Assembly (NCBI RefSeq): GCF_022063185.1
Contig: NZ_CP091913.1
Span: forward strand, 124,001 to 188,000
Direction of reading: 5' to 3'
From: Nostoc sp. UHCC 0870
GTDB lineage: Bacteria > Cyanobacteriota > Cyanobacteriia > Cyanobacteriales > Nostocaceae
Length of the DNA stretch: 64,000 bases
A program made the translations under genes and the position numbers. The notes below the pieces were generated by a model. It searched no databases. It had not been told where the DNA came from and worked only from the letters and a program-made list of their open reading frames with translations. Shown in pieces: positions 63,109-64,000 of this stretch (the stretch's first letter is position 1; each line of letters opens with the position of its first letter).

Positions 63109-63270
63109 AAAGTAGGTAGAGAGGAGTGATTTTACTTGTCACTACTCTCTACCTACTAAGATTTGACCTATATATTTACTGTTAGCATTGCTTAGTGGCG
63201 TTAGAAGACAAATTGTAGTGTTTCTACCGCTTCCGTTTCACAGGATTTGATGCTACCTATTACTATATAT

Positions 63271-63606
63271 TTACGCTTCTTCTGATTTCTCTATTTTATG
63301 TCCTGGAGAAGATTCATAAAGTGCATCTAGTTGTTGACGTGCATCTTCAACGTTGATTGAACGCATTACCAACAAAGGCTCTTTAATCATTTTGCCTGTA
63401 CTATCTAATAACTCTGGATGTGGTGCGAAGTTGCTGTTAGCTCCTAAATAACCAAAGCCGCCTTGATTCCCCGCTTGCGAGTTTCTCGCTGGATAATTCC
63501 GCAGCCCATCGCGATCAAAACTAAACATGATTAAATTCCGAATTAAGTTAGCAACAGCTATCACAGCCAGAATTGTAAAAGCAAGAATGTAGAGTAGGTG
63601 TAACAT
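63271..63606 (-). CDS. DUF2973 family small membrane protein
   Basis: 111 residues. An N-terminal hydrophobic helix (about 3-25, LLYILAFTILAVIAVANLI) is followed by a soluble part containing HPELLDSTGKMIKEPLLVMRS and INVEDARQQLDALYESS, which I recall from cyanobacterial DUF2973 proteins. Function unknown. Upstream on the same strand is a gene that resembles DUF2605, a frequent neighbour of DUF2973. Confidence 0.8.
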   Translation of the reverse strand: MLHLLYILAFTILAVIAVANLIRNLIMFSFDRDGLRNYPARNSQAGNQGGFGYLGANSNFAPHPELLDSTGKMIKEPLLVMRSINVEDARQQLDALYESSPGHKIEKSEEA

Positions 63607-63856
63607 CTTTTTTCCTCCAGGGCAGCAGATTTTAAAACTTTTTAAAACTTTATTTCTTAACTGTTTATCTCGCCGATATTCTCATGATTAGCGATGATAA
63701 ACATCTGACACACTTTCTGTGCATCCATCTATAAATTGGTTAATTTGTCAACAGTTATTTGATTTATCGTAGCATAAGATACATTAATTGTTAATAAAAA
63801 CAATCTTAAGGATTTTGGGCAATTGCTACGAGTTGTATATCTTCATAGATATATTT

Positions 63857-64000
63857 TTATGTTGCTTGCTCAGAATGAAAGCGTCGCACTACATTCCAAT
63901 ACTCAGTGACCAATTTATGCCAAGGGGCTAATGTTGCCATATCAATGCCGACTTGTCCTTCTGTTGCTTGAAACAGCATCTTGGCTGAATTTAGTTCTGC
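63857..64000 (-). CDS. C-terminal part of a probable DUF2605 protein (cut by the window edge)
   Basis: Forty-seven codons open to the right edge, on the minus strand, reading AKMLFQATEGQVGIDMATLA, then PWHKLVTEYWNVVRRF to a stop at 63857. The text resembles the end of the small cyanobacterial DUF2605 family as I remember it, and the downstream DUF2973 gene supports this. The start lies outside the window. Confidence 0.5.
   Translation of the reverse strand, partial: AELNSAKMLFQATEGQVGIDMATLAPWHKLVTEYWNVVRRFHSEQAT

Overview
The window comes from a filamentous, heterocyst-forming cyanobacterium of the Nostocales, probably a phycoerythrin-containing relative of Tolypothrix/Fremyella or Nostoc. 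The signs are the many HIP1 octamers (GCGATCGC), the heptameric short tandem repeats between genes, PsaD, phycobilisome genes, a PatA-type regulator and a CcbP-type calcium-binding protein. Both edges cut a gene: a folB 3' end on the left and a probable DUF2605 gene on the right.

The central find is a compact chromatic-acclimation (CA3, Rca-type) locus at about 34.0-53.5 kb. On the minus strand lie the phycoerythrin linker, lyase and activator operon cpeC-D-E-S-T-R, then a small four-helix membrane protein, a membrane-anchored rod linker (CpcL type) and a rod-core linker (CpcG). On the plus strand lie rcaE-rcaF-rcaC (cyanobacteriochrome kinase, single-domain receiver, OmpR-type phosphorelay regulator), pcyA (bilin reductase) and a phycocyanin operon cpcB-A-H-I-D. 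Three L-box elements (TTGCACA-N4-TTGCACA or close variants) stand upstream of cpeC, pcyA and cpcB. The two at pcyA and cpcB point with the gene. The one at cpeC points against it, as expected if phosphorylated RcaC activates the first two in red light and represses the third. The RcaE GAF domain carries Cys260-Leu261, Glu229 and Lys273 at exactly the spacing of the RcaE/CcaS protochromic triad, so it should be a green/red photoreceptor. The sensor, the regulator, the enzyme that makes its chromophore, and the green- and red-light linker sets therefore sit in one stretch. No cpeBA genes are present here. cpeT has an apparent one-base frameshift in a run of nine A/T.

Left part (0-34 kb): housekeeping and accessory genes. 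These include a REC-PAS-GGDEF protein, a dihydrouridine synthase, a nucleoside/ribose salvage group (ribokinase, cytosine-deaminase-like enzyme, nucleoside hydrolase), two Ser/Thr kinases with unusual C-termini (beta-helix; GUN4), peroxiredoxin and cysteine desulfurase, LepA, a GAF histidine kinase, an IS200/IS605 element inserted in a two-domain sulfurtransferase gene, tRNA-His, siroheme genes sirB-cobA next to an IS-like scar, a LuxR relic, a PatA-family regulator and RluD.

Right part (53.5-64 kb): a sucrase/ferredoxin-like protein, trpE, psaD, a DICT-GAF histidine kinase, an amylo-alpha-1,6-glucosidase and a DUF2973 protein, separated by long AT-rich gaps in which I see no gene.
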